Of a DNA stretch of 64,000 bases, positions 35,410 through 43,357 are shown piece by piece. Origin of the DNA: JASHPR01 sp963795055 (GTDB taxonomy: Bacteria; Actinomycetota; Actinomycetes; Streptosporangiales; Streptosporangiaceae); contig CAWCGJ010000016.1 in the NCBI GenBank assembly GCA_963795055.1, forward strand, positions 1 to 64,000. Direction: 5' to 3'. Under the pieces are notes generated by a model. It searched no databases and was not told the origin of the DNA. It saw only the letters and a program-made list of their open reading frames with translations. Within the stretch, counting starts at the first letter, position 1, and the number at the start of each line of letters is the position of its first letter. A program made the translations under genes and the position numbers.

Positions 35410-36227
35410 CGCTCCGGTGTGCGCCAGCGCGACCTGCGGCCGGCCGGGCTGGCCCCGGCCTTGAGCACCACGATCGGCTTGCCCGTCCGGTCGGCCCGCT
35501 GCGCCGCCCGGGCGAACCGCGCCGGGTCGCTGATCTGCTCCAGGAACAGGCAGATCACCCCGGTGGCGTCATCCTCGATGAGGTACTCCAGGACGTCCGT
35601 GGCGCCGATCATCGCCTCGTTGCCCATGGTCGCGAGGGTGCTCACGCCGATCGCGTGGGCGTGCGCGAACGCGAGCACGACGCTCGCCAGCGCGCCGCTC
35701 TGCAACGCGATGCCCACGGGCCCGGCCAGCAGCGGCGGCGGCACCGTCAGCGCGAACGGCGCGACGCGGGCGTGCGCGTTCAGGAATCCGAGGCAGTTGG
35801 GGCCGAGGACGGTGATCCCGCCCGCCGCCGCGCGGGCGATCATCCGTTGTTCCAGGGCCCGCCCGGACTCGCCCAGCTCCCGGTAGCCCGCGGCGAGGAC
35901 GACCGCGTGGCGCACCCCAGCGGCCGCCGCGTCGTCGAGAACGGTCTCCACCGCCTCGGTCGGCACCATGATGAACGCGACGTCCGCCGGCTCGTCTAGT
36001 TCCCTGAGGTTACGTACCGCGGGGCGGCCGAAGACGGTCCGGTGCGCCGGATGGACGCCGATCAGCGGGCCGGTGAACCCGGCGGCGCGGCTGCTCGCGA
36101 CGACGAAGCGGGCCCACCCCGAGGCGTCCGAGGCGCCGACGACGGCGATGCTGCGGGGCGCGAAGAACTCCCTGAGCCGCTCCGGCGTGACCAGCGGGCG
36201 GATCAGGTCCGCGTCGGTGGCTGGCAT
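35364..36227 (-). CDS. NDP-forming acyl-CoA ligase, N-terminal part (CoA-binding)
   Basis: 288 codons from ATG 36227. 'FFAPRSIAVVGASDASGWAR' is the CoA-binding Rossmann domain, 'AVVLAAGYRELGESGRALEQ' and 'GITVLGPNCLGFLNAH' are typical of acetate-CoA ligase (ADP-forming)/Pat-like proteins. 'PVGIALQSGALASVV' begins the ligase-CoA domain. After 'GKPIVVLKAGASPAGR' the frame is lost and resumes one base over. The whole protein would be about 740 aa and would activate a fatty or organic acid to its CoA ester for the dehydrogenases beside it. Confidence 0.78.
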   Translation of the reverse strand: MPATDADLIRPLVTPERLREFFAPRSIAVVGASDASGWARFVVASSRAAGFTGPLIGVHPAHRTVFGRPAVRNLRELDEPADVAFIMVPTEAVETVLDDAAAAGVRHAVVLAAGYRELGESGRALEQRMIARAAAGGITVLGPNCLGFLNAHARVAPFALTVPPPLLAGPVGIALQSGALASVVLAFAHAHAIGVSTLATMGNEAMIGATDVLEYLIEDDATGVICLFLEQISDPARFARAAQRADRTGKPIVVLKAGASPAGRRSRWRTPERWPATTRWSARCCGS

Positions 36228-36233
36228 CCGGGA

Positions 36234-37457
36234 TCAGCCCGCCACCCGTGGCTCCTTCGGCAGCCCGAGCCCGCGTTCGCCGATGATCGTGCGCTGGATC
36301 TCGCTGGTACCCGAGTAGATGGTCCCGGCGCGGCTGGATAGGAACACGTTCTGCCAGCCGGTGGTCGGGTAGCCGGCGCCCTCCGGGCGCAACAGCCCGT
36401 CGGTGCCTGTGATCGCCATCGCGATCTCGCCGAGCCGCTTGTGGTATTCGCTCCAGAACAGCTTGGCCACCGACGCCTCCGGGCCGGGCGGGCGCCCCTC
36501 GGCCATCTCGGCCAGGGTGCGCAGCCCGCTGAACCGCATGAGCTGCACGCCGGTGTAGGCCTGGGCAAGCTGCTGGCGGACCAGGGGATCGGCGGCCTTC
36601 CCGTACTTGCGGGCGGTGTCGGCCAGCTCCCAGAACTCCCGCTCGAAACCCAGGTGCTGGACGGTGGCCCGGCCGCCGCGCTCGTGACCGAGCGTGGTCA
36701 TCGCCACCCGCCAGCCGTTGTTCAGGCCGCCGACCACGTTGAACAGCGGCGCCCGCACGCCGTCCAGGAAGTCCTCGCAGAACTCCGACGCCCCGGACAT
36801 CTGCCGGATCGGCCGGTACTCCACGCCGGGGCCGGTGAACGGAATCAGCACGTACGACAGCCCGGCGTGCTTCTCCGCGTCCTGGTCGGTCCGGCACAGG
36901 ACGAACATCATCGTGGCCCGCGACGCCCCCGAGGTCCACACCTTCTGCCCGGTGACCACGATCTCGTCGCCGTCGACCACGCCACGGGTCTCCACCGCGG
37001 CCAGGTCGCTGCCGTGGCCGGGCTCGGAGAAGCCCTGGCAGTACACGTCCGCGCCGGAGATGATCCGGGGCAGGAAGCGCGCGCGCTGCTCCGGCGTGCC
37101 GTGCACGATCACCGACGGGCCGACCAGGGCCTCGCCCATGCCGCGGAGTACTCGCGGCAGGCCGGCCCGGTGGAACTCCTCGTTCAGCACCGCGAGACGG
37201 ACGGCGTCCATGCCCTGGCCGCCGTACTCCCCCGGCCATTGCGGGCAGATCAGCCGCGCCGCGGCGAGCTTGCGCTCCCAGGCCGCGTAGGCGGGCTGCT
37301 CCATGGCCGCGGCGAGTTCCTCGCGGCGGTAGCCGCCCGCGGTGACCGCCATGTTCCAGTCGGCCAGCCCGGCCAGGCCGTCTGGCTCCTCCGCCGCTAT
37401 CCAGTCCCGCAGCTCGGCGCGGAACTGCGCGATCTCCGGGCCGAGGTCAAGGTCCAT
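36234..37457 (-). CDS. Acyl-CoA dehydrogenase (FadE type)
   Basis: A 407-aa enzyme: 'LICPQWPGEYGGQGMDAVRL', 'YCQGFSEPGHGSDLAAVETR' (FAD-binding GxSD loop), 'VTGQKVWTSGASRATMMFVL', 'TGTDGLLRPEGAGYPTTGWQ' and 'SRAGTIYSGTSEIQRTIIGE'. The last holds the GTxEIxR motif of the C-terminal helix bundle. It resembles mycobacterial dehydrogenases that form heteromers in steroid breakdown. First gene of a three-gene operon and preceded by palindrome B. Confidence 0.9.
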   Translation of the reverse strand: MDLDLGPEIAQFRAELRDWIAAEEPDGLAGLADWNMAVTAGGYRREELAAAMEQPAYAAWERKLAAARLICPQWPGEYGGQGMDAVRLAVLNEEFHRAGLPRVLRGMGEALVGPSVIVHGTPEQRARFLPRIISGADVYCQGFSEPGHGSDLAAVETRGVVDGDEIVVTGQKVWTSGASRATMMFVLCRTDQDAEKHAGLSYVLIPFTGPGVEYRPIRQMSGASEFCEDFLDGVRAPLFNVVGGLNNGWRVAMTTLGHERGGRATVQHLGFEREFWELADTARKYGKAADPLVRQQLAQAYTGVQLMRFSGLRTLAEMAEGRPPGPEASVAKLFWSEYHKRLGEIAMAITGTDGLLRPEGAGYPTTGWQNVFLSSRAGTIYSGTSEIQRTIIGERGLGLPKEPRVAG

Positions 37458-37518
37458 CGCGAGCCTCCCAGCGGCCGTCCCCCCCGCGGCCGCTCCGTTC
37501 GCCTGTGGGTACGAATCC

Positions 37519-37533
37519 TAGAACCGGATTCCA
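37519..37533. promoter_or_regulatory. Candidate regulon palindrome B
   Basis: TAGAACCGGATTCCA, 62 bases before the acyl-CoA dehydrogenase start. Same form as sites A (27088) and C (38355): GAAYYNRRTTC followed by a further AAxTTC-like half. Confidence 0.6.
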
Positions 37534-37587
37534 AGTTCGATGACATATCGCTCGGCCCGCGATGTCAAGGGCCATCGGGCGAGGCCG

Positions 37588-38244
37588 TCAGGCCGACAGC
37601 TCGTCCGGGGAGCCGCTGGGGTTCCAGGGACCACCGGCCATCAGCCTGCGCGCGTACTCCAGCACGGCGTCGATGATCTTGTCGGCCTGGCGGCGGCTGG
37701 CCGACGTCGCCACCTCGCGGGCGCCCTCGCCGATCAGCGAGGTGAGGACGGACGCGTAGAGCCGGTCCAGCGCGGTGTCCGGCAGGTGCAGCAGGGCGTC
37801 GTTCTGGCTGACCCATTCGTGGCTGCGCTGGCGCTGCATCACCTCGAACCCGGGCGGCCCGTCCCCGGACAGGAACAGCAGCGCCAGGTCACGGCGCTGC
37901 CAGCTGCCCTGCAGGAAAGCGCGGGCGCCGGCGGCGAACAGCTCTCCCGGGTCGGTGACGCCGGCCTTCCTGGCCGCGGCCACCGCCTCGCTCGCCGCTT
38001 GCTCGTGCGCCAGCTGGTGCTCCTGCCAGAGGGCGAGGAACAGCTCGCTCTTGCCGCCGAAGTGGTGATACAGGCTGCCGACGCTGGACCCCGCCCGCTC
38101 CACGACGTCGGCGATGCTGGCCTCGGAAAAGCCGCGGGAGGTGAACACCTCCCGGGCGGCGTCCAGCAGCGCGCGCTGCGTGTGCGCGGTGCGTCCCCAC
38201 CGCCATCCGCCGCTGGCTGGCTTGCCCTGCGGCTGTTTCTCCAT
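37588..38244 (-). CDS. TetR-family regulator of the lipid locus
   Basis: A 218-aa regulator: HTH 'SIADVVERAGSSVGSLYHHF' at about 43-62 and a C-terminal domain with 'FLQGSWQRRDLALLFLSGDG'. It lies between the acyl-CoA dehydrogenase operon on the same strand and a divergent SDR. Palindrome B lies on one side and C on the other. It is therefore the best candidate to bind these palindromes, probably sensing an acyl-CoA. Length and HTH are normal. Confidence 0.85.
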   Translation of the reverse strand: MEKQPQGKPASGGWRWGRTAHTQRALLDAAREVFTSRGFSEASIADVVERAGSSVGSLYHHFGGKSELFLALWQEHQLAHEQAASEAVAAARKAGVTDPGELFAAGARAFLQGSWQRRDLALLFLSGDGPPGFEVMQRQRSHEWVSQNDALLHLPDTALDRLYASVLTSLIGEGAREVATSASRRQADKIIDAVLEYARRLMAGGPWNPSGSPDELSA

Positions 38245-38354
38245 GGCTTCCTATCCGTTTGCGCCGTGCCTGTCCGCGCCGTGTCGTCCCGGTCCCCATC
38301 GTGCCATCGGGGACCGCGGCCCGGCCCGGGCGCGGGGCTTGACAGCACCGCCAC

Positions 38355-38369
38355 CCGAACCAGATTCTA
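38355..38369. promoter_or_regulatory. Candidate regulon palindrome C
   Basis: CCGAACCAGATTCTA between the tetR gene and the divergent SDR, 111 bases from the tetR start. Core GAACCAGATTC fits GAAYYNRRTTC. Confidence 0.55.
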
Positions 38370-38387
38370 AAATTCTTCGGGATCGGT

Positions 38388-38536
38388 TGCTGCGGGGCTT
38401 TTCCGGACCGGCTGCTGCGGGGCTTCCGGACCGGCTGCCGCGGGGCTTCCGGACCGGCTGCCGCGGGGCTTCCGGACCGGCTCCTGCGGGCTCCGACGGC
38501 TGCCGCGGCTTTTTCGGACCGGCTGCCGTGGGGCTC
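38388..38536. repeat. 23-bp tandem repeat array upstream of an SDR gene
   Basis: The unit CCGGACCGGCTGCCGCGGGG-CTT recurs at 38403, 38426 and 38449 with one change in the first, then degenerates through 38534. It sits between palindrome C and the SDR start, so copy number would change the promoter-to-gene distance. Confidence 0.8.
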
Positions 38537-38559
38537 TGATGAGAGGCTGGTGAGCCGCG

Positions 38560-39444
38560 ATGGTACGACTGGACGGCCGGGTCGCGATCGTGACCGGTGC
38601 CGGGCGCGGGATAGGCAGGTCGGTGGCGCTGCTGCTGGCCCGGGAGGGAGCCTCCGTGGTCGTCAACGACCTCGGCGCGGCCCTGGACGGGTCGGGGACC
38701 GACGCCAGCCCGGCCCAGCAGGTCGTGGCCGAGATCGGCGCGGCGGGCGGCAAGGCGGTCGCCAACGCCGCCGACGTCTCCGATCACGCGGCCGCGCAGG
38801 ACCTGATCCGCTCCGCTATCGAGGGATTCGGGCGCCTGGACGTGCTGGTCAACGTGGCGGGCATCCTGCGGGACCGGATGGTCTTCAGCATGACCGAGGC
38901 GGAGTGGGATGACGTGATCCGGGTCCACCTCAGGGGCACGTTCAACACCACCAAGTTCGCCGCGGCGCACTGGCGCTCGCTGCGCGACGAGTCCGCGCAG
39001 AACCGCCTCATCAACTTCACCTCGGTCTCCGGGCTGCACGGTGCGCCCGGCCAGCCGAACTACGCCGCCGCCAAGATGGGGATCGTGGGCTTCACCTACT
39101 CCTGCGCTAACGCGCTGGGCAGGTACGGGGTCACCGCCAACGTCATCTCGCCCGGTGCCGCCACCCGCATGACCGATTCGGTGCCCGCCGAGCGCCGGCG
39201 CACCACGACGGCCCCGGATGCCGAGCGCTCACCAGACAATGTGGCGCCGGTCGTCGCCTACCTGGCCAGCGAGCAGTCCGGGTGGATCAACGGGCGGATC
39301 GTGCACACCCGCGGGTATGAGGTCTCGCTCTACAACAACCCGGAGCCGGTGGCCCGGATCTTCGGGACCGGGCCGTGGGATCTCGACGCGCTGGCCGGGC
39401 ACATGGAGCGCTCGTTCGGCCCCCTGCTCGGCCGCCAGCCCTGA
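38560..39444 (+). CDS. SDR-family hydroxyacyl-CoA dehydrogenase-like protein
   Basis: A 294-aa SDR close to the dehydrogenase domain of peroxisomal multifunctional enzyme type 2. 'VAIVTGAGRGIGRSVALLLA' is the cofactor loop, 'VVVNDLGAALDGSGTD' is the 'NDLG' signature of that group, 'INFTSVSGLHG' gives Ser and 'QPNYAAAKMGIVGF' gives YxxxK. It would oxidise a 3-hydroxyacyl-CoA made by a MaoC hydratase. It lies divergent from the TetR gene behind palindrome C. Confidence 0.88.
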   Translation: MVRLDGRVAIVTGAGRGIGRSVALLLAREGASVVVNDLGAALDGSGTDASPAQQVVAEIGAAGGKAVANAADVSDHAAAQDLIRSAIEGFGRLDVLVNVAGILRDRMVFSMTEAEWDDVIRVHLRGTFNTTKFAAAHWRSLRDESAQNRLINFTSVSGLHGAPGQPNYAAAKMGIVGFTYSCANALGRYGVTANVISPGAATRMTDSVPAERRRTTTAPDAERSPDNVAPVVAYLASEQSGWINGRIVHTRGYEVSLYNNPEPVARIFGTGPWDLDALAGHMERSFGPLLGRQP

Positions 39445-39461
39445 CCGGCCCGCCTCCTGGC

Positions 39462-39848
39462 CTAGCCGGTCGCGGGACGGCGGATCTTGGCGGCGAACAG
39501 GTCGCGGATGCTCACGACCCCGCACACCTCGCGGCCGTTGACCACCGGCAGGTGCCGGAAGCCGTTCAGCAGCATGATCTGCGCGGCTTCCTCGGCCGGC
39601 ATGTCCAGGCTCGCAGCCTGCGGGTCGGGCGACATCCAGGCCGAGACCAGCGACACCGAGAGGTCCTCGCCGGAGGCGGCGGCGCGTAGCACGTCCCGCT
39701 CGGTGAGGATTCCGGCCAGGAACGACCCCTGCAGGACGACCACCGATCCGACCCGGGCGCGCACCATCCCGGCCGCCGCCTCGGTCACCGTCGTGTCCGG
39801 GCTCGCGGTCACCACGCTGGTGTTCATCAGGTCCTTGAGCGTGGCCAT
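39462..39848 (-). CDS. CBS-domain pair protein
   Basis: A 128-aa cytoplasmic protein made of two CBS motifs: 'LMNTSVVTASPDTTVTEAAA' with 'GSVVVLQGSFLAGILTERDV', and 'WMSPDPQAASLDMPAEEAAQ' with 'FRHLPVVNGREVCGVVSIRD'. CBS pairs bind adenosyl nucleotides and report energy state to a partner. Its ATG directly abuts the stop of the small upstream gene, so they form an operon. Confidence 0.88.
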   Translation of the reverse strand: MATLKDLMNTSVVTASPDTTVTEAAAGMVRARVGSVVVLQGSFLAGILTERDVLRAAASGEDLSVSLVSAWMSPDPQAASLDMPAEEAAQIMLLNGFRHLPVVNGREVCGVVSIRDLFAAKIRRPATG

Positions 39849-40091
39849 TCAGCCGCTGTCCCCGACCTCGTCGAGTTCCGGGTCCCGGTGCGGCGTGGCC
39901 GGCCCTGCCATCTCCTCCGAGAGCATCCGCCACAGCGAGCCGGCCCAGGCCGATACGCCGGGCCATCTCTTCCAGAACACCTGCAGCGTGGTCTCGTCGA
40001 ATTCAGCGTGCGCCTGCTCCGGGGTGAGGGAGCGAGTGATCTCCTCGAGGTCGTGCACTAAGTCGAGGAACCGGTCGCCGACATCGTCCAT
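39849..40091 (-). CDS. Small hypothetical protein
   Basis: 80 aa. 'MDDVGDRFLDLVHDLEEITR' and 'SLTPEQAHAEFDETTLQVFW' form acidic helices, then 'KRWPGVSAWAGSLWRMLSEE'. AAGGAGG five bases upstream is an excellent ribosome-binding site and fixes the start. No family recognised. It is first in an operon with the CBS protein, so it may be its partner. Confidence 0.7.
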   Translation of the reverse strand: MDDVGDRFLDLVHDLEEITRSLTPEQAHAEFDETTLQVFWKRWPGVSAWAGSLWRMLSEEMAGPATPHRDPELDEVGDSG

Positions 40092-40177
40092 AAAACCTCC
40101 TTCAAGCGGAGTGTAGGCGGGCCGCGCGCCGACGCGAAGACCCGCGGCCCGCCATTGGACCCGTCCCCCGCCTGGCC

Positions 40178-40309
40178 TTATACCCGCCCTGCGCCGGTCC
40201 CCTACATCTGTCATACCCGCCCGGCCCCGGTGCCCTACACCCGTCATACCCGCCCGGCCCCGGTGCCCTACACCCGTCATACCCGCCCGGCCCCGGTGCC
40301 CTACGCCCG
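40178..40309. repeat. 33-bp tandem repeat array upstream of ung
   Basis: Four units of 33 bp (40178, 40211, 40244, 40277). The last three, starting TCATACCCGCCCGGCCCCGG, are almost identical; the first is diverged. The array ends 19 bases before the ung ATG, so it fills the 5' leader or promoter space. The unit is eleven codons long and stays open in one frame ('HTRPAPVPYTR'), continuous with ung. Confidence 0.85.
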
Positions 40310-40328
40310 TCCCCTAGAGTGGTGCTTC

Positions 40329-41006
40329 ATGGCGGGACGGCCGTTGCGGGAGATCGTCGACGAAGGCTGGGCGGCTGCCCTGGAGCCGGTCGCCGGGCGT
40401 ATCGAGGCCATGGGCGACTTCCTGCGAGCGGAAGTCGCGGCGGGCCGGCGCTACCTCCCTGCGGGCGATAAGGTGCTGCGGGCCTTCCAGCAGCCGTTCG
40501 CCGACGTACGGGTGCTGATCGTGGGCCAGGATCCGTATCCGACGCCCGGCAATCCGGTGGGGCTGGCCTTCTCGGTCGCTCCTGAGGTCAAGCGGCTGCC
40601 CCCGAGCCTGGTCAACATCTTCCGCGAATATCGCGACGATCTCGGCTATCCGGCCCCGACCAACGGTGATCTCAGCCCGTGGAGCGGACGCGGCGTGATG
40701 CTCCTGAACCGGGTCCTGACCGTGCAGCCCGGCCGCCCGGGCTCGCACCGCGGCCACGGCTGGGAAGAAGTCACCGATCAAGCGATCCGGGCGCTGGCCG
40801 GCCGCGGTACCCCGCTGGTCGCGATCTTGTGGGGTCGCGATGCCCAGAGCCTGGCGCCGCTGCTGGAGGACGTGCCGCGCATCGAGTCGGCTCACCCGAG
40901 CCCGAACTCGGCGGACCGGGGGTTCTTCGGCTCACGGCCGTTCAGCCGCGCCAACAAGTTGCTTGACAAACAGGGCGCAGACCCTATCGACTGGAAACTG
41001 CCATGA
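40329..41006 (+). CDS. ung: Uracil-DNA glycosylase, family 1
   Basis: A 225-aa enzyme that removes uracil from DNA. The water-activating loop is 'LIVGQDPYPTPGNPVGLAFS' with Asp68, 'PPSLVNIF' is the proline-rich loop, 'GVMLLNRVLTV' binds uracil (Asn) and 'ESAHPSPNSADRGFFGSRPF' holds the HPSP minor-groove loop. The frame is open upstream through the tandem array, but family proteins start at 'GWxxxLxP', so the ATG at 40329 is preferred. Confidence 0.92.
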   Translation: MAGRPLREIVDEGWAAALEPVAGRIEAMGDFLRAEVAAGRRYLPAGDKVLRAFQQPFADVRVLIVGQDPYPTPGNPVGLAFSVAPEVKRLPPSLVNIFREYRDDLGYPAPTNGDLSPWSGRGVMLLNRVLTVQPGRPGSHRGHGWEEVTDQAIRALAGRGTPLVAILWGRDAQSLAPLLEDVPRIESAHPSPNSADRGFFGSRPFSRANKLLDKQGADPIDWKLP

Positions 41007-41186
41007 AGCGCCGCTCGCGCTCAGGCCGGGGTGATTTGTGTGACGCGGGGCCGGAGTTTCAGCTGTTACAGAAGCTTCGCCTGGTAAATTCCCAGATTGA
41101 TTTGCTTTTCTGGTAACGGCGGCTGCCCACCCTGCGTTGGCAAGGCATGCGGTAGTAGCCTATCCGGGCCAGGACAAGGAGGAGTG

Positions 41187-41639
41187 ATGGCGATCCGCCG
41201 CGGCCGGGCACGCACCGAGCACGGTGCGACCGCCGCACGGGCAGCGGCCACGGCCGACGGCGCGGACCGCCAGGACGACCTGATCCAGCTCGCCTGCCAC
41301 ACCGCTCCGGACGGGCTCATCGTGATCGCCATCGACGGTGACCTGGACCTGGCCACGGTAGACCGGACGGTGCGTTATGTCTGTGACATCATCGACCGTC
41401 ACGACGCGCCGATCAGCGCGGACCTGTCCGGCTTGGCTTTCTGCGACGCGTGCGGGCTCGGCGCGCTGATCCGGATCGCCCGGCACGCGGAGCAGGCCAG
41501 CCGCCGGCTCGAGTTCATCAAGCCGTCCCGGTCGGTCGCCAGGATCATGCGGATCACCGGTGTCGATGACCGGCTGCTCGTGCCCGCGCTCGCCGGGCTG
41601 GGCGCCGGCGGGTCGGATCACACCGCCGGACGCGGTTAG
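41187..41639 (+). CDS. STAS-domain (anti-sigma antagonist-like) protein
   Basis: 150 aa, with AAGGAGGAG just before the ATG. A basic N-terminal tail of 30 residues precedes a STAS domain: 'GLIVIAIDGDLDLATVDRTV' and 'ISADLSGLAFCDACGLGALI'. In SpoIIAA-like proteins the last strand reads DSSG with a phosphorylated Ser; here it is DACG, with Cys at that site. It could thus act without kinase control. No anti-sigma kinase lies nearby. Confidence 0.85.
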   Translation: MAIRRGRARTEHGATAARAAATADGADRQDDLIQLACHTAPDGLIVIAIDGDLDLATVDRTVRYVCDIIDRHDAPISADLSGLAFCDACGLGALIRIARHAEQASRRLEFIKPSRSVARIMRITGVDDRLLVPALAGLGAGGSDHTAGRG

Positions 41640-41691
41640 CCTGGACGCGGTTGCCCTTCCGTCCTGCGCCGACCAGAGCCGGGGAGAACGC

Positions 41692-42732
41692 ATGTACCAG
41701 ATTCCCGTGATTGATCTTGAGGCCGCGCTCGGCGGCAGCCCGCCGGCCGGAGGGCTCGACGCGGTCCGGGCCGCGGTGGAGCAGGTAGGGATCGTCCAGG
41801 TCACCAACCACGGCGTCGACCCCGCCCTGATCGACGAGTTTGGCCGGCGGGCCGGACGGCTGCTGGCCCTGCCCCGGGACGAGAAAGCCAAGCTGGCCAG
41901 CCCCGCCGGCCATCCCTACCGCGGCTGGCGGCAGTGGCCGGACGACCTCGGCCGGCTGGAACTCGAGCGCTACAACGTGGCGCAGTTCGACACCCCCGAG
42001 GACGCCAGGGCCGGGGGGGTCGGCGAGGAGTACCTCGGCCTGTACGCGCACCCGAACGTGTGGCCGGCCGACGACCCGCAGCTGCGCGCGGTGACGTTCA
42101 GCTACATCGACGCCTGCCGGCGCCTCGCCGAGCGGGTGCTCGAGCTGTACGCCCTGGCCGTGGGCGTGCCCGCGGGCACGTTCCGGCTCGGATCGCCTCC
42201 GCACGTGAGGCTGACCGTCAACGACTACCCGACCTGGTCCTACCCGGACGGCGCGGACGACCCGGACGGCTCGGACGAGGACAAGCTGCTGCTGCTCGAG
42301 CACGCCGACGACTCGGCCGTGACCGTGCTCGGCCAGGCCGGTGACTACGAGGGGCTGCAGGTCCAGGGCCCCGACGGCGGCTGGCAACCGGTGCCGATCG
42401 TCCCCGGCGCGCTCCAGGTACTCTCCGGGATGCTGCTGACCCGCTGGACCAACGGGCGGCTGCGGCCGGGACGGCACCGGGTGATCGCCGGCGGAACGGA
42501 CACCAGGCGGTCGACCGCGGTCTTCTGCTACCCGAGCCTGGACACGGTCGTCGGTCCGCTGGCCCCCTTTGCCGGGCCCGGCCCCGCCGAGGAGGGCATC
42601 CTCGTCTGGGACCACGTCAAGCGCCGGGTCGAGGACTACCTGGAGGAATACGGCCGGCCGGACCAGGTGGCCGCCTGGCGCGAGGGCAGGCCCTACGTGG
42701 CCCCCCTGGCCGAGACGTCGCCAGGCCGCTAA
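41692..42732 (+). CDS. Isopenicillin N synthase-like 2-oxoglutarate/Fe(II) oxygenase
   Basis: A 346-aa non-haem iron oxygenase. It begins 'YQIPVIDLEAALGG' and 'GIVQVTNHGVDPALIDEFGR', the DIOX_N domain. The C-terminal double-stranded beta-helix supplies 'LLLEHADDSAVTVLGQ' (HxD iron ligands), 'RPGRHRVIAGG' (third His) and 'TRRSTAVFCYPS' (RxS for the cosubstrate). The substrate is unknown. GGGGAGAA is six bases before the ATG. It stands 53 bases after the STAS gene. Confidence 0.88.
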   Translation: MYQIPVIDLEAALGGSPPAGGLDAVRAAVEQVGIVQVTNHGVDPALIDEFGRRAGRLLALPRDEKAKLASPAGHPYRGWRQWPDDLGRLELERYNVAQFDTPEDARAGGVGEEYLGLYAHPNVWPADDPQLRAVTFSYIDACRRLAERVLELYALAVGVPAGTFRLGSPPHVRLTVNDYPTWSYPDGADDPDGSDEDKLLLLEHADDSAVTVLGQAGDYEGLQVQGPDGGWQPVPIVPGALQVLSGMLLTRWTNGRLRPGRHRVIAGGTDTRRSTAVFCYPSLDTVVGPLAPFAGPGPAEEGILVWDHVKRRVEDYLEEYGRPDQVAAWREGRPYVAPLAETSPGR

Positions 42733-42758
42733 CCGGGCCGAGGACGACGCCGCCGGCT

Positions 42759-43287
42759 TCAGAAGCGGCGCAGTGAGAAGCGCCGGCCGTAGCGCGTGCT
42801 ATCTGGGCCAGGCTGCGCCGGGGGCCGATCCAGAGGAGGCGGACCGGGTAGCCGGACGCCGCGCCGATGGCCACGTAGCCCAGGGCTACCCAGGCTCCGC
42901 CGCTGCTTCAGGTAGGCCAGCAGGTCATCGAACCTGCCGCCCTGGTTGGCGAACATCACCACGTTGCGCGCATCCTCCAGCCACGCGGTCGTCGACGGCC
43001 GCACCTCGCGCAGCGACCGTTCCAGGTCACCCATCCGGACCGGCCGCGCCTGGCCGGAGCGCACCGAATCGGAGAGCGCGAACTCGGCCGCGCTGTCGCA
43101 CAGGTGCGCCAGGTCCGCTGCCCGGATCACGCTCCAGGACGGCCGAGCACTGCGTGGCCGCGCTCGCCGGGCGTCCGTGCTCCAGCAGGAGCTCGGCCGC
43201 GTGCAGCCGGAGTTCCAGATCATCTGGCTGGCCTTCGATCGCCGCCAGCAGGCTCCGGAGCAACGGCGGAACCGCCTCATCGTCCAC
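42759..43287 (-). pseudogene. TPR-AAA ATPase with the central ATPase domain deleted
   Basis: ATG 43287 reads 'MDDEAVPPLLRSLLAAIEGQ' and 'LRLHAAELLLEHGRPASAAT', the N-terminal TPR of a SpoVK-like AAA protein. At about 43125 it changes frame into 'ADLAHLCDSAAEFALSDSVR' and 'DLERSLREVRPSTTAWLEDA', the lid and C-terminal helix of the same family. The Walker A/B region of about 250 residues is missing. The tail after 'AYLKQRR' (below about 42890) is not family-like; a frame there reads 'WVALGYVAIGAASGYPVRLL', possibly the end of another membrane protein. Confidence 0.6.
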
Positions 43288-43357
43288 GTCACACCCCCGT
43301 TGCGCTGGTCAGGAAAGAGATCCTGACAAATTCGCCGATACCAGAATGCCGCCCAGG

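Noticed and set aside
40155..40328. N-terminal extension of uracil-DNA glycosylase
   Set aside because: The frame is open, but it consists of the 33-bp repeat and has no family similarity. Kept only as a possibility in the findings.
42617..42874. Minus-strand frame of 85 codons reading 'GYVAIGAASGYPVRLLW'
   Set aside because: A membrane-like piece is visible but start, end and family are all unclear, and it overlaps the AAA remnant. Mentioned there only.
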